Assembly: GCA_963752345.1 (NCBI GenBank)
Contig: CAVVYA010000015.1
Span: 372,001-436,000, forward strand
Direction of reading: 5' to 3'
Length of the DNA stretch: 64,000 nt
From: CAVVYA01 sp963752345
Lineage (GTDB): Bacteria; Pseudomonadota; Alphaproteobacteria; SMXQ01
Under the pieces are notes generated by a model. That model saw nothing but the letters and a program-made list of their open reading frames with translations, had not been told where the DNA came from and did not search any database. The position numbers were made by a program, and so were the translations under genes. Shown piece by piece: positions 16,830-25,477 of the stretch (positions within the stretch are counted from its first letter, which is position 1; each line of letters begins with the position of its first letter).

Positions 16830-18038
16830 TCAGGCGCCGCAGATTTCCTTCACCATGCGTCGCAGAAACGTCTCGCAACGGGCGAGTTGGTCGAGTGCCA
16901 CGAATTCGTCCGGCCGGTGGGCCTGGGCGATATCGCCAGGGCCGCAGACCACAGCGGCTATGCCGGCGTCCTGGTAGAGTCCGGCCTCGGTGCCGAAACT
17001 CACCTTGTGGGTGGCATTGCCGCCGCTCGCCGCCAGCACCGTCTTGACGAAGTCATGGTCGCGGTCGGGCAACAGCCCGGGCACATGGGACAGCTGTTCG
17101 AAGTCGATCCCGGCATCCGCTGCCGCCTGGCGCATCTCGGGCAAAAGCTGTTCTGTGGCGAACGTCCGCAGCTCGCCGACGAGCGCGAGCGGATCGTGCG
17201 CCGGCAGATTGCGAATCTCGAATTCGAAGCTGCAATGCCGCGGCACGATGTTCAGCGCGGTGCCGCCATGCACGGTGCCGGTCTGCAGGGTCGTATGCGG
17301 CGGGTCGAACGCTGCGTCGAACGGACCGCTGTCGCGCAGGCGGCGCGCTATCTGGCGCAGATAGCCGATCATATCCGCGGCGACCTCGACGGCGTTGCAG
17401 GCGCGCTGCGGATAGGCGGAATGTCCTTCCGCCCCGTGGACATGGCAGCGCATGGCGAAACGCCCCTTGTGGCCGTCGACCACGCGCATGCCGGTCGGCT
17501 CGCCGATGACGCAGAACATCGGCCGCTGCCGCATGTCGCGCAATTGGCCGGCCAGTTGCCGCGCGCCGATACAGCCGACCTCCTCGTCGAAGGTGAATGC
17601 CAGATGGATCGGGCGTTCGAGCGGTCTCTCCAGGAACGCTGGGACGAGGGCGAGCGCGGTCGCGATGAAGCCCTTCATGTCGCAGGCGCCGCGGCCATAG
17701 AGTTTCCCGTCGCGCTCGGTCAGCGAAAACGGGTCGCTGTGCCAGTCCTGATCGTCGACCGGCACGACGTCCGTATGGCCCGACAGCATCAGGCCGCCGT
17801 TTTCCCGGCTGGGTCCGATCGTGGCGAAGAGGTTGGCCTTGCGGCCGCTGTCGTCGCGCGCGAGCCGGGAATCGATGCCGTGGTCGCGCAGGTAGTCGCG
17901 CACGAAATCGATCAGGTCGAGATTGGAATTGCGGCTTGTCGTATCGAACCCGACCAACTGTCGCAACATCTCGGCGGTCGGCGGGCCCGGCTCATGTCGG
18001 TCGCCTGCGTTCTGTGCGCTATCTCGTCGATCCGTCAC
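16830..18038 (-). CDS. argE: Acetylornithine deacetylase
   Basis: A 402-residue M20 metallopeptidase-family enzyme that removes acetyl from N-acetylornithine in arginine synthesis. Visible zinc-site and catalytic motifs are SGHTDVVPVD, GRGACDMKGF, DEEVGCIGARQL and the terminal His in AHRPDEF; the lid-domain dimer motif is GAEGHSAYP. The length is typical for alphaproteobacterial ArgE. Related M20 enzymes such as succinyl-diaminopimelate desuccinylase are an alternative, but the spacing and C-terminus favour ArgE. Its start overlaps the nadK stop by four bases, so the two are probably translated together. Confidence 0.87.
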   Translation of the reverse strand: MTDRRDSAQNAGDRHEPGPPTAEMLRQLVGFDTTSRNSNLDLIDFVRDYLRDHGIDSRLARDDSGRKANLFATIGPSRENGGLMLSGHTDVVPVDDQDWHSDPFSLTERDGKLYGRGACDMKGFIATALALVPAFLERPLERPIHLAFTFDEEVGCIGARQLAGQLRDMRQRPMFCVIGEPTGMRVVDGHKGRFAMRCHVHGAEGHSAYPQRACNAVEVAADMIGYLRQIARRLRDSGPFDAAFDPPHTTLQTGTVHGGTALNIVPRHCSFEFEIRNLPAHDPLALVGELRTFATEQLLPEMRQAAADAGIDFEQLSHVPGLLPDRDHDFVKTVLAASGGNATHKVSFGTEAGLYQDAGIAAVVCGPGDIAQAHRPDEFVALDQLARCETFLRRMVKEICGA

Positions 18039-18802
18039 GGAAGAAATTGCTCCTTGATGATACGCTCATCCAAATTGTGCTCGGGATCGAACAGCAGTGT
18101 CAGCGCCACCTTGGGATCCTCGACGACATGCACGCGCACCACGTCGCGCACCTCGGTGTAGTCGGCGACCGCGCTGACCGGCCGCTTGTCGGCCTCCAGC
18201 ACGTCGAAGGTCACGCTGGCGGTATCCGGCAGTAGGGCGCCGCGCCAGCGCCGCGGCCGGAAGGCGCTGATCGGCGTCAAGGCGAGCAGCCCGGCCCCCA
18301 AGGGGATGATCGGGCCGTGGGCCGACAAATTGTAGGCCGTGCTGCCCGCCGGCGTCGAAACCAGCGCGCCGTCGCAGATCAGCTCGTCGAGCCGCATCAC
18401 GCCGTCGACCGAAATGCGCAGCTTCGCCGCCTGGCGGGTTTCGCGCAGCAGCGAGACCTCGTTGATGGCGAGCGCCTGCTTTTCCTTGCCCTCGCGGGTG
18501 CGCGCCTTCATCCGCAACGGATGAAGATTGACCTGGGTGGCGGCGTTCATCCGTTCAAGCAGGTCGTCGCTCCCGTAGTTGTTCATCAGAAACCCGACGG
18601 AGCCGCGATGCATGCCGTAGATCGGCACCTGGCGGCGGATGTGGCGGTGCAGGGTCTCGAGCATGAAACCGTCGCCGCCGAGCGCGACGATGGCGTCGGC
18701 CTTTGCCGGGGCGACCTGGCCATAGCGCTTCTTCAACTCGCTCAGGGCATCCTGGGCGGGCCGGTTGTCGGCCGCGACGATGGCGATCTTGCGGAATTCC
18801 AT
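18035..18802 (-). CDS. nadK: NAD kinase
   Basis: A 255-residue cytoplasmic kinase that makes NADP from NAD. Family motifs are ALGGDGFMLETLH (GGDG phosphate-binding), HRGSVGFLMN, and the conserved NE/D...D-G-x-x-x-TPxGSTAY pattern at LICDGALVSTPAGSTAYNLSAHGP. The LLPDTASVTFDVLEADKRPVS region matches the compact NAD kinase form of alphaproteobacteria. It overlaps argE by four bases. Upstream is a short gap before the LigB-type gene. Confidence 0.93.
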   Translation of the reverse strand: MEFRKIAIVAADNRPAQDALSELKKRYGQVAPAKADAIVALGGDGFMLETLHRHIRRQVPIYGMHRGSVGFLMNNYGSDDLLERMNAATQVNLHPLRMKARTREGKEKQALAINEVSLLRETRQAAKLRISVDGVMRLDELICDGALVSTPAGSTAYNLSAHGPIIPLGAGLLALTPISAFRPRRWRGALLPDTASVTFDVLEADKRPVSAVADYTEVRDVVRVHVVEDPKVALTLLFDPEHNLDERIIKEQFLP

Positions 18803-18900
18803 GGAGCGTCGTTGGGGTTGTCCGTGCGGGGCGGGGCCATCAGCCTACACCGAGCCCGGCGATCTCCGCCAGAGGCGCGGCAACCGGGCTGATCCCGGCT

Positions 18901-19987
18901 CTAACGGTTCGCCGGCGGAAACACCGCGACGCACTTGTTGGAATTCATGGTGTAGGTCTCCAGCAGCTCGCAATAGGACGGTGCTTGGCCCAGTTCCGCC
19001 ATGGCCCCGATCACGGGGTACCAGTTGAGCAGTTCATGCTGGCCGGAGTCCTCGAGGGTGGCGAGGGACAGGTCGCGCCAGGCGCGGAAGTTGCCCGACT
19101 GGATCTCGCCGAACCGCTGGCGGTCGGCCGGCACGTCGGGATAGAAGCGGTGATTCTTGTCGGTGAGGAAGGCGTGGGAGAAGCTCGCCGTGGCGACGAG
19201 CGCGACGCGCCAGGGCGAGGTGCGCAGCACCTTGGCGATCGCGGTGCCGAGATCGAAGCAGCGCTGCGGCGAGGGACCGGGCGGATCGGGTTCGTCATCC
19301 GCCGCCGACGGCGCCTCGCTCGCGGCCTCGACCAGACCGCCTTTCTCGCGGATCAAGGCCGAGCCGTAGGCATTGATGGCGAAGGGAATGACCGGGTAAG
19401 GCCAGCCGCGGCGCTCGTGGTCGAGAAACAGCAGGGTATTGGCGAAAGCGTGGCCGAGATAGTCCTGATGCGGCACGGAGTAGGCGTAGGCCGGATCGAA
19501 GCCATGGTGCAGCAGTTCGCTGACCAGGCGTTTGGCGATCTTGGGCGCGCTGTCGTAGGCGCAGCACGGTGTCGAACGGATCGTTCCAGATGTTCGGCGT
19601 GTCGCCGCCCAACCCGCGCGCACGCAGGTAGGGCTTCACCTCGAAGCGCTGGTTGATGAAGACGCAGTAGGGCGGGACCAGGTCCTCGCGGAAACATTCG
19701 TATTGGTCGTCGCCGAAGATGATCACCGCGTCGGGCTTGAAGGCATCGAGCTCGTCGCGGATGCGGCGCAGGCCGGCGAAGTAGTCGGCCCGGTGCTTGG
19801 CGGCGAAGGTGGCACCCTGATCGCCGCCCCATTCCTCGCGCATGCGCGCCGGCCAGTTGGCGGGATCCTTGAGGTGCGCGGGCAGCATTTTGCCGGCGAG
19901 CGCGGCGGTGATGCGCGCGCCCATTTCCGCATCGGAAAACATGAAGCCGCCGAAATGCGTCAAACCAAGGCCGAGAATTTCCGCCAT
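18901..19987 (-). CDS. LigB-type class III extradiol dioxygenase (frameshifted)
   Basis: Frame one starts MAEILGLGLTHFGGFMFSD and runs through AVIIFGDDQYECFREDLVPP to NIWNDPFDTV. Frame two continues AYDSAPKIAKRLVSELL, then AYSVPHQDYLGHAF, PVIPFAINAYGS, and VALVATASFSHAFL. The combined protein (about 360 residues) has the iron-ligand His (LTHFGG) and layout of LigB-type ring-cleaving dioxygenases. The break lies near 19553-19562 (GTGCTGCGCC) and needs one base removed. Substrate unknown: protocatechuate or another catechol is possible, but so are non-aromatic substrates. It starts eight bases after moaA. Confidence 0.72.
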
Positions 19988-19995
19988 ATGTGCGG

Positions 19996-20985
19996 TCAGC
20001 CGCCCGTGACGCTCATGTGGCGGGCCAGCGCCGGGCGCTCGTGGCGCCGGTCGATGATGAAGTCGTGGCCCTTGGGTTTGCGCGAGATGGCCTCGCGGAT
20101 CGCCGCGTCGATCACCGCGTCGTCGGCGCTCGCGCGCAGCGGGGTGCGCAGATCGGCGGCGTCTTCCTGGCCCAGGCACATGTAGAGCGTGCCGGTGCAG
20201 GTCAGCCGCACGCGGTTGCACGATTTGCAGAAGTTGTGGGTGAGCGGCGTGATGAAGCCGAGCAGGCCGCCGGTTTCCTCGACGCGCACGTAGCGCGCCG
20301 GTCCGCCGGTGTGGTGATCGGTGTCGGTCAGCGTCCAGCGGCGCTGCAGTTGCGAGCGCACGACGGAGAGCGGCAGATATTGCGCCGTGCGGTCCTGGTC
20401 GATCTCGCCGAGCGGCATGGTCTCGATCAGGGTCAGCGTATGGCCGTCGCGGCCGCACCAGGCGACCAGATCGTCGAATTCACCGTCGTTGACGCCTTTG
20501 AGCGCCACGGCATTGACCTTGACCGCGAGCCCGGCCTCCTTGGCCGCGCGGATGCCGTCGAGCACGACGGCGAGGTTGCCGCGCCGGGTGATCTCGGTGA
20601 ACTTCGCCGGATCGAGGGTATCGACCGAAACATTGACGCGCTTGACCCCGAGCCGCGCCAGATCGCCGGCGTATTTGGCGAGCTGGCTGCCGTTGGTCGT
20701 CAGGGTCAGCTCGTGCAGGTCGCCGCTGCGCAGATGGCGGCTCAGCGATTCGAACAGGCTCATGATGTTGCGCCGGACCAGCGGCTCCCCGCCGGTCAGC
20801 CGCAGCTTCTTGACCCCGTGACGCACGAAGGCGCTGCACAGCCGGTCGAGTTCCTCGAGGGTCAGGACCTCCGCCTTGGGCAGGAAAGCCATGTCCTCGG
20901 CCATGCAATAGACACAGCGGAAGTCGCAGCGGTCGGTGACCGAGACGCGCAGGTAGGTGATCTTGCGGCCGAACGGATCGATCAT
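19996..20985 (-). CDS. moaA: GTP 3',8-cyclase (molybdenum cofactor synthesis)
   Basis: A 329-residue radical-SAM enzyme. The SAM cluster is Cys20-x3-Cys24-x2-Cys27 (CDFRCVYC), and the second [4Fe-4S] site is CKSCNRVRLTC with a third Cys at LYMC. LTGGEPLVRR and the C-terminal Gly-Gly required for activity are present. It makes the precursor of cyclic pyranopterin monophosphate in the cytoplasm. A LigB-type gene follows within eight bases. mobA, the last step of the same cofactor pathway, lies 2 kb away on the other strand. Confidence 0.97.
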   Translation of the reverse strand: MIDPFGRKITYLRVSVTDRCDFRCVYCMAEDMAFLPKAEVLTLEELDRLCSAFVRHGVKKLRLTGGEPLVRRNIMSLFESLSRHLRSGDLHELTLTTNGSQLAKYAGDLARLGVKRVNVSVDTLDPAKFTEITRRGNLAVVLDGIRAAKEAGLAVKVNAVALKGVNDGEFDDLVAWCGRDGHTLTLIETMPLGEIDQDRTAQYLPLSVVRSQLQRRWTLTDTDHHTGGPARYVRVEETGGLLGFITPLTHNFCKSCNRVRLTCTGTLYMCLGQEDAADLRTPLRASADDAVIDAAIREAISRKPKGHDFIIDRRHERPALARHMSVTGG

Positions 20986-21092
20986 GACCGTTATATTAGA
21001 ACGGATATGGCGCTCGTCAAAGGCGCAAGAGCCCGTTCACGGGCTTGTCAGGGCGGCAAGAGCTGAGGAATCCGGCCGATTGGGCCGATTGG

Positions 21093-22757
21093 CTAGACCG
21101 CGGCAACCGCTTTGGCGAGCGGAATGGTCAGGGTAAAGCGGGAACCGACGTTCGGCGTGCTTTCCAGGGCGAGATTGCCGCCCATGAGCTGGGCGAGGTG
21201 GCGCGATACGCTGAGCCCCAGGCCGGTGCCTTCGTTCTTGCGGCTCAGGATGTCGGCCGATTTCACCTGATAGAAACGCTCGAACACCTTGGCCTGCTGG
21301 TCCTCGGGGATGCCGATGCCGCTGTCCCATACCGTGATCGCGAGATTGCCCCCGGCGATCTGCTTGGCTTCGATCCCGATGCGGCCGCCCTCCGGCGTGA
21401 ATTTGACCGCGTTGACCAGTAGATTGACCAGGATTTGCCGCGCGCGCAGGCGGTCGGCCATGATCGTCCAATGATCTTCCATGTCGACGGCGCTGATATC
21501 GAGCTGCTTTTCCGCCGCGCGCATGGCGATGAGCGAGCGCGCCTCGGCGACCAGCTCATGGGCGCGCACCGGCGCCGGCTCGACCGACAAGGTCTGGTTT
21601 TCCATGCTGGCCGTATCGAGGATATCGCTGATGATGCCGAGCAGGTGGCGGCCGGCTTTGTGGATGTCTTTGAAATAGCCGAGATAGGTGTCGCTGAGCG
21701 GGCCGAGCACCTTCTGCGAGGCGACTTCGGAGAAGCCGATGATGGCATTGAGCGGCGTGCGCAGCTCGTGGCTCATCATGGCGAGGAATTCCATTTTCGC
21801 CCGTTCGGCGGCGCGCGCCTCGTTGAGCGCGAGATCGAGCTGCGCGTTGCGCGCCTGCAGGATTTCCAGGGTCTTTTCCAGGCGGTCGGTGGATTGCCGC
21901 GCCAGGGACTCGGCCTTGTGCTGGCGGGTGACGTCGGTGCCGGTGCCGCGGTAGCCGAGGAACTTGCCGGTGGCATCGTGAAACACGGGGACGCCGCTGA
22001 GGTGGATGCGCCGTTCGTTGCCGGCCTCGTCCGGCATGAGGAAAGACACGTGGCGGAACGGCGCGCGGCGGCGCAGCAGGTCCTTGGCGCTGTCGGACCT
22101 GTCGCTCTCGAAGTGGCCGAGGCTGAGGAGGTAGCGGCCCTTCAGCACATGAGCGGGCAATCCGAGCGCTTCGGAGATGCGGCCCGAGACGTAGGTGATG
22201 TTGAGATTGACGTCGGTCGACCACACCCAATCGGAGGCGGAGCGGATCACGTCCTGCAGCCAGCCTTCCATCTGATTGGCACGCTCGATGGCTTGGTCGA
22301 GCGGCGTAACGTCCGTGTAGAAGCCGCCGAAGCCGATCAGCGCGGTGCCCTCGCCGGCGATCGGAAAATGGCGCCCGACGTAGCTGCGGACCGACCCGGC
22401 GATTTCGACCGTCTCCGACGTCTCGAACGCGCGCTGGCCGATGCGCAGCCGTTCGACGATGGCGAGCAGGGCGGCGGGCGTTTCGGTCGCGTTTTCGGTT
22501 TCCGCGGTGATGCCGAACAGCGATGCCGCGATCTGATCGAATGCGGCATTGGCGAAGACGATGGTGCCGGTGAAGTCGGTAACATAGAACGGCTGGTAGT
22601 GACCGCAGGCGGCGCGCAGGAGCAGCATCTGATCGGGCGTGGCGGGAGCGCCGGCGCGGCTGAATCCCGGCCGCACGCCGAACGACCGGCGTTGCACCGT
22701 GTCCGACCGCTCAAAGTTCAACGTGCGAAAATCAAAGGGACTGGCCGAGGGCGCCAT
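21093..22757 (-). CDS. PAS-domain histidine kinase (PleC/DivJ/PdhS-like)
   Basis: A 554-residue cytoplasmic kinase without transmembrane helices. Two or three PAS domains (about 40-150 and 165-290, the latter ending in TGTDVTRQ) are followed by a coiled linker (about 295-330). The dimerisation domain has phospho-acceptor His in MMSHELRTPLNAIIGFSEV, and the ATPase domain has NLLVNAVKFT, DSGIGIPED and GTGLGLSVS. The acceptor motif and FYQVKSADILSRKNEGTGLG are typical of the alphaproteobacterial cell-cycle kinases PleC, DivJ and PdhS, so it may act on DivK; this is inference. A CtrA-type box lies about 140 bases upstream. Confidence 0.85.
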   Translation of the reverse strand: MAPSASPFDFRTLNFERSDTVQRRSFGVRPGFSRAGAPATPDQMLLLRAACGHYQPFYVTDFTGTIVFANAAFDQIAASLFGITAETENATETPAALLAIVERLRIGQRAFETSETVEIAGSVRSYVGRHFPIAGEGTALIGFGGFYTDVTPLDQAIERANQMEGWLQDVIRSASDWVWSTDVNLNITYVSGRISEALGLPAHVLKGRYLLSLGHFESDRSDSAKDLLRRRAPFRHVSFLMPDEAGNERRIHLSGVPVFHDATGKFLGYRGTGTDVTRQHKAESLARQSTDRLEKTLEILQARNAQLDLALNEARAAERAKMEFLAMMSHELRTPLNAIIGFSEVASQKVLGPLSDTYLGYFKDIHKAGRHLLGIISDILDTASMENQTLSVEPAPVRAHELVAEARSLIAMRAAEKQLDISAVDMEDHWTIMADRLRARQILVNLLVNAVKFTPEGGRIGIEAKQIAGGNLAITVWDSGIGIPEDQQAKVFERFYQVKSADILSRKNEGTGLGLSVSRHLAQLMGGNLALESTPNVGSRFTLTIPLAKAVAAV

Positions 22758-22896
22758 TCACATACCGCTCACAAAGGCCGTGGGGTAAATGTTCATCGGC
22801 CTGGGTGCCAGAGGCTTCCAATGCCCAGAAAAAGCATCAGACGCATATCCCCCACGGACAGTTCTTGCCAAGTGCGCCTGATGTTTAAAAATTAAT

Positions 22897-22911
22897 TAAA
22901 ATGCAAGTTAA
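22897..22911 (-). promoter_or_regulatory. Candidate CtrA-binding site upstream of PAS kinase
   Basis: The reverse strand reads TTAACTTGCATTTTA, matching TTAAC-N6-TTTA, a one-mismatch form of the CtrA consensus TTAA-N7-TTAA. It lies 140-154 bases upstream of the kinase start and 85-99 upstream of the divergent mobA, in an AT-rich intergenic region (22758-22995). The same form occurs before ctrA/fliI and fliF. Confidence 0.5.
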
Positions 22912-22995
22912 GTCAAGCTAATAGGGGAAAGTCCTCAGATGGTTTACCCTGAATAGTCGTGGTGTACGGGGAAAGCCCTATGACGTGGTGCAGCC

Positions 22996-23625
22996 ATGCA
23001 ACATGAAGCGTCAATCGTCATCGGAGTCATTTTGGCTGGCGGGGAGTCCCGCCGCTACGGCATCGACAAGGCCTTCGTTGCTTTCAATGGCGTGACGCTC
23101 ATCGCGCAGGTGATCGGCCGCGCCGCGCCGCAGGTCGGCAAGCTGCTGATCAGCGCCAATAACGCATCCCGCTATACGCCATTCGGACTCCCGGTGCTGG
23201 CGGATACGATGACGGAAAATGACGGCAGCGGAGCGGGGCCGCTCGCCGGCATTCTCGCCGCTTTGGATTGGATCGCCCTGCACGAGCCGCGGGCGCGCTG
23301 GCTTGCGAGTTTTTCGGTCGATACACCGCTGGTACCGGTGGATATGGTGCCGCGCCTGCGCGTCGCCGCGGCGCGGGCAGGGGCGGCGGTGGCGTGCTGC
23401 CGCTCAGGCGGACGTCTGCATCCGCTGCTCGCGCTGTGGTCGCCGTCGGTCCGCGACGGTCTGCGGGCGGCGCTCGCGCATGGCGAGCGGGCGGCGCACC
23501 GTTTCGTGCAGGCGCAAGGGGCGGCCGTCGTCGAATTCGCCGATCAGCCGTTCGATCCGTTCGCCAACGTCAACACGCCGGACGATCTCGCGCGGCTGAC
23601 TGCGCGGTTCGATGATCAGCCGTGA
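22996..23625 (+). CDS. mobA: Molybdenum cofactor guanylyltransferase
   Basis: A 209-residue nucleotidyltransferase with the signature ILAGGESRRYGIDKAFVAF (GG-x-S-x-R-x-G-x-DK) and a SVDTPLVP metal-binding segment, ending NVNTPDDLARL as MobA proteins do. It attaches GMP to molybdopterin to form the bis-MGD cofactor. GESRR-Y-GIDK has Tyr where Met or Phe is more usual. It is divergent from the PAS kinase. Its last ten bases overlap the end of the convergent DUF3553 gene. Confidence 0.87.
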   Translation: MQHEASIVIGVILAGGESRRYGIDKAFVAFNGVTLIAQVIGRAAPQVGKLLISANNASRYTPFGLPVLADTMTENDGSGAGPLAGILAALDWIALHEPRARWLASFSVDTPLVPVDMVPRLRVAAARAGAAVACCRSGGRLHPLLALWSPSVRDGLRAALAHGERAAHRFVQAQGAAVVEFADQPFDPFANVNTPDDLARLTARFDDQP

Positions 23626-23810
23626 TCGATATCCGCCAGCACCAATCCGATCACAGCGGTATTGATGAGCTGCTTGCCGGCATTTTCGAAGTTGACGGTG
23701 ACGCGGGCGCCGATTGCCGACTGGATCTGGCCGATGCCCCATTCGGGATGCTGTGGATGGCGCACGTAGGCGCCCGGCACGAGCTGGTATTCACGACCGG
23801 AATTCGTCAT
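23616..23810 (-). CDS. DUF3553 family small protein
   Basis: A 64-residue protein from the ATG at 23808-23810: MTNSGREYQLVPGAYVRHPQ, then PEWGIGQIQSAIG, then VNFENAGKQLIN. The pattern 'PG-x-V-x-HP-x-x-P-x-WG-x-G-Q-x-Q-S' with 'V-x-F-E-x-AGK' is that of DUF3553, a small SH3-like or CarD-like domain found in alphaproteobacteria. The function is unknown. It is convergent with mobA and divergent from chpT. Confidence 0.75.
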   Translation of the reverse strand: MTNSGREYQLVPGAYVRHPQHPEWGIGQIQSAIGARVTVNFENAGKQLINTAVIGLVLADIDHG

Positions 23811-23926
23811 CGTCCGACACCGCGGTAGCATTGGGAATCCATGCGCGATAACAATAATCGCAATTCTGGCCCGAAGGCGGAATTTAACCGGCGCACACCG
23901 CGCCGTTTGCAAGAACGGAGACAAGC

Positions 23927-24598
23927 GTGACAGACGAGAAGTTGGACGGACGCGTGGTGGAGTTGCTGTGCGCCCGGCTGTGTCATGACCTCATCAGCCC
24001 GGTCAGCGCCATCAGCAACGGCGCTGAGTTGGTCATGGAGATGGGCGAGACGGTGGGCAAGGACGCCATGGAGCTGATCGCGGGGAGCGCCGGCGAAGCC
24101 TCGCGCAAGCTGCAGTTCTTCCGCCTGGCCTTCGGCTCGGCGCGCGGCTCGTCCGGCGGCAGCGCGACGCTTGCCGACGCCCGGGCCGGCTTCCTCGAGC
24201 TTCCGGTCGGGGAGCGGATCAGCCTGTCGTGGCCGCAGACGCCGGATCTGGCGCGCGACGTGCCGCGCGAAGCGACCAAGATGGTGCTGAATTTGGCCTT
24301 GTCGGCGATCGATTGCCTGGCGGGGAGCGGCCGTCTCGAGGTGCAGACGCACGACGCGCCGCAGGCGGTCCAACTGGATCTGATGGCGGTGGGAGAGCGG
24401 GCCAGGCTTCCGGAGGAGATTGCGGCGGCGCTTTCCGAGCGGGCGGCGATCGAAGCTTTGTCGCCGAAGACGGTGACGGCGTTCTACGGCAGCTATCTGG
24501 CCCGGCGGGCGGCCACCTCGCTGGCGACCGATGTCAGGCCCGGAATGGTCAAGCTGAGTTGCCTGATTCCGATCGCTGCCGTCAAACCGAGGAACTGA
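23927..24598 (+). CDS. chpT: Histidine phosphotransferase ChpT
   Basis: A 223-residue protein starting at GTG with GGAG six bases upstream. The phosphotransfer helix reads LCARLCHDLISPVSAISNG, with acceptor His20. The C-terminal half is a degenerate ATPase-like fold (MVLNLALSAIDCLAG, PKTVTAFYGSYLARR). ChpT carries phosphate from the hybrid kinase CckA to CtrA and CpdR and so controls cell-cycle progression and motility. Here it is convergent with ctrA and overlaps its 3' end by 17 bases, so phosphodonor and target are immediate neighbours. Confidence 0.92.
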   Translation: MTDEKLDGRVVELLCARLCHDLISPVSAISNGAELVMEMGETVGKDAMELIAGSAGEASRKLQFFRLAFGSARGSSGGSATLADARAGFLELPVGERISLSWPQTPDLARDVPREATKMVLNLALSAIDCLAGSGRLEVQTHDAPQAVQLDLMAVGERARLPEEIAAALSERAAIEALSPKTVTAFYGSYLARRAATSLATDVRPGMVKLSCLIPIAAVKPRN

Positions 24599-25310
24599 CG
24601 CTGGCCGGTTCTGCCGGAAAGCTGCGGGCATCTTCGTTGGGATCGCGCAGCACATAGCCGCGGCCCCAGACAGTTTCGATGTAATTCTCGCCAGCGGTCG
24701 CGGTGGCGAGCTTTTTGCGCAGCTTGCAGATGAAAACGTCGATGATCTTGAGCTCGGGTTCGTCCATGCCGCCGTAGAGATGATTGAGGAACATCTCCTT
24801 GGTCAGGGTCGTGCCCTTGCGCAGCGAAAGCAGTTCGAGAATGCCGTATTCCTTGCCCGTGAGATGCAGCGGCTGGCCGTCCACCTCGACCGTGCGGGTG
24901 TCCAGGTTCACGATCAGGCGGCCCGTACGGATCACCGATTCGGAATGGCCCTTGGAGCGGCGGACAATGGCGTGAATGCGGGCGATCAGCTCGCCCTTGT
25001 CGAATGGCTTGGTCAGATAGTCGTCGGCTCCGAAGCCGAGGCCCTTAATCTTTTTGTCCGGCTCTGCCAGGCCCGAAAGGATCAACACCGGTGTGTTGAT
25101 GCGGGCGGCGCGCAGCCGGCGCAGGACTTCATACCCGTCGATGTCGGGGAGCATGAGGTCGAGCAGCATGATGTCGTAATCGTAAAGCTTGCCGATCTCG
25201 AGACCGTCTTCACCGAGGTCCGTGCAATCGACGACAAACCCCTCGGATTTGAGCATCAACTCGATGCTCTTCGCGGTAGCGCTATCGTCCTCGACTAACA
25301 GTACGCGCAT
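24582..25310 (-). CDS. ctrA: Cell-cycle response regulator CtrA
   Basis: A 242-residue OmpR-type regulator from MRVLLVEDD. The receiver domain (1-115) has Asp51 in MLLDLMLPD and the conserved Lys in LTKPFDKGEL. The winged-helix domain (about 125-230) contains LTGKEYGILELL, LNHLYGGMDEPELKIIDVF and a YIETVWGRGYVLRDP end, nearly diagnostic of CtrA. CtrA activates flagellar and division genes in Caulobacter and binds the origin; in many other alphaproteobacteria it mainly controls motility. It lacks the Ala-Ala C-terminus used for ClpXP degradation in Caulobacter (it ends SVSSSV). It is divergent from fliI and shares an upstream region with a CtrA-type box. Confidence 0.96.
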   Translation of the reverse strand: MRVLLVEDDSATAKSIELMLKSEGFVVDCTDLGEDGLEIGKLYDYDIMLLDLMLPDIDGYEVLRRLRAARINTPVLILSGLAEPDKKIKGLGFGADDYLTKPFDKGELIARIHAIVRRSKGHSESVIRTGRLIVNLDTRTVEVDGQPLHLTGKEYGILELLSLRKGTTLTKEMFLNHLYGGMDEPELKIIDVFICKLRKKLATATAGENYIETVWGRGYVLRDPNEDARSFPAEPASVSSSV

Positions 25311-25366
25311 TGCGGTCCCCCATTCAGTGGGCATTAACCATAGAGGCCATTATGGGGGCGTTCAAG

Positions 25367-25381
25367 TTAACAAAACCTTTA
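25367..25381 (+). promoter_or_regulatory. Candidate CtrA-binding site between ctrA and fliI
   Basis: TTAACAAAACCTTTA matches TTAAC-N6-TTTA. It lies 57-71 bases upstream of the ctrA ATG and about 97 upstream of the fliI frame. Additional TTAAC half-sites occur at about 25334 and 25453. The position suits autoregulation of ctrA and activation of fliI. Confidence 0.6.
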
Positions 25382-25477
25382 TTGCGCCGACCAAAACCTA
25401 AAGAGGCCATTGAACGGGCGGCCGCCGCTTTTTACCCGCTTTTAAGCAGTTAACGACAATATGGAACCGAGCCTACC

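Noticed and set aside
16509..18161. A 550-codon rightward open frame opposite argE and the AbrB gene
   Set aside because: It is antisense to well-supported genes and has no recognisable domain.
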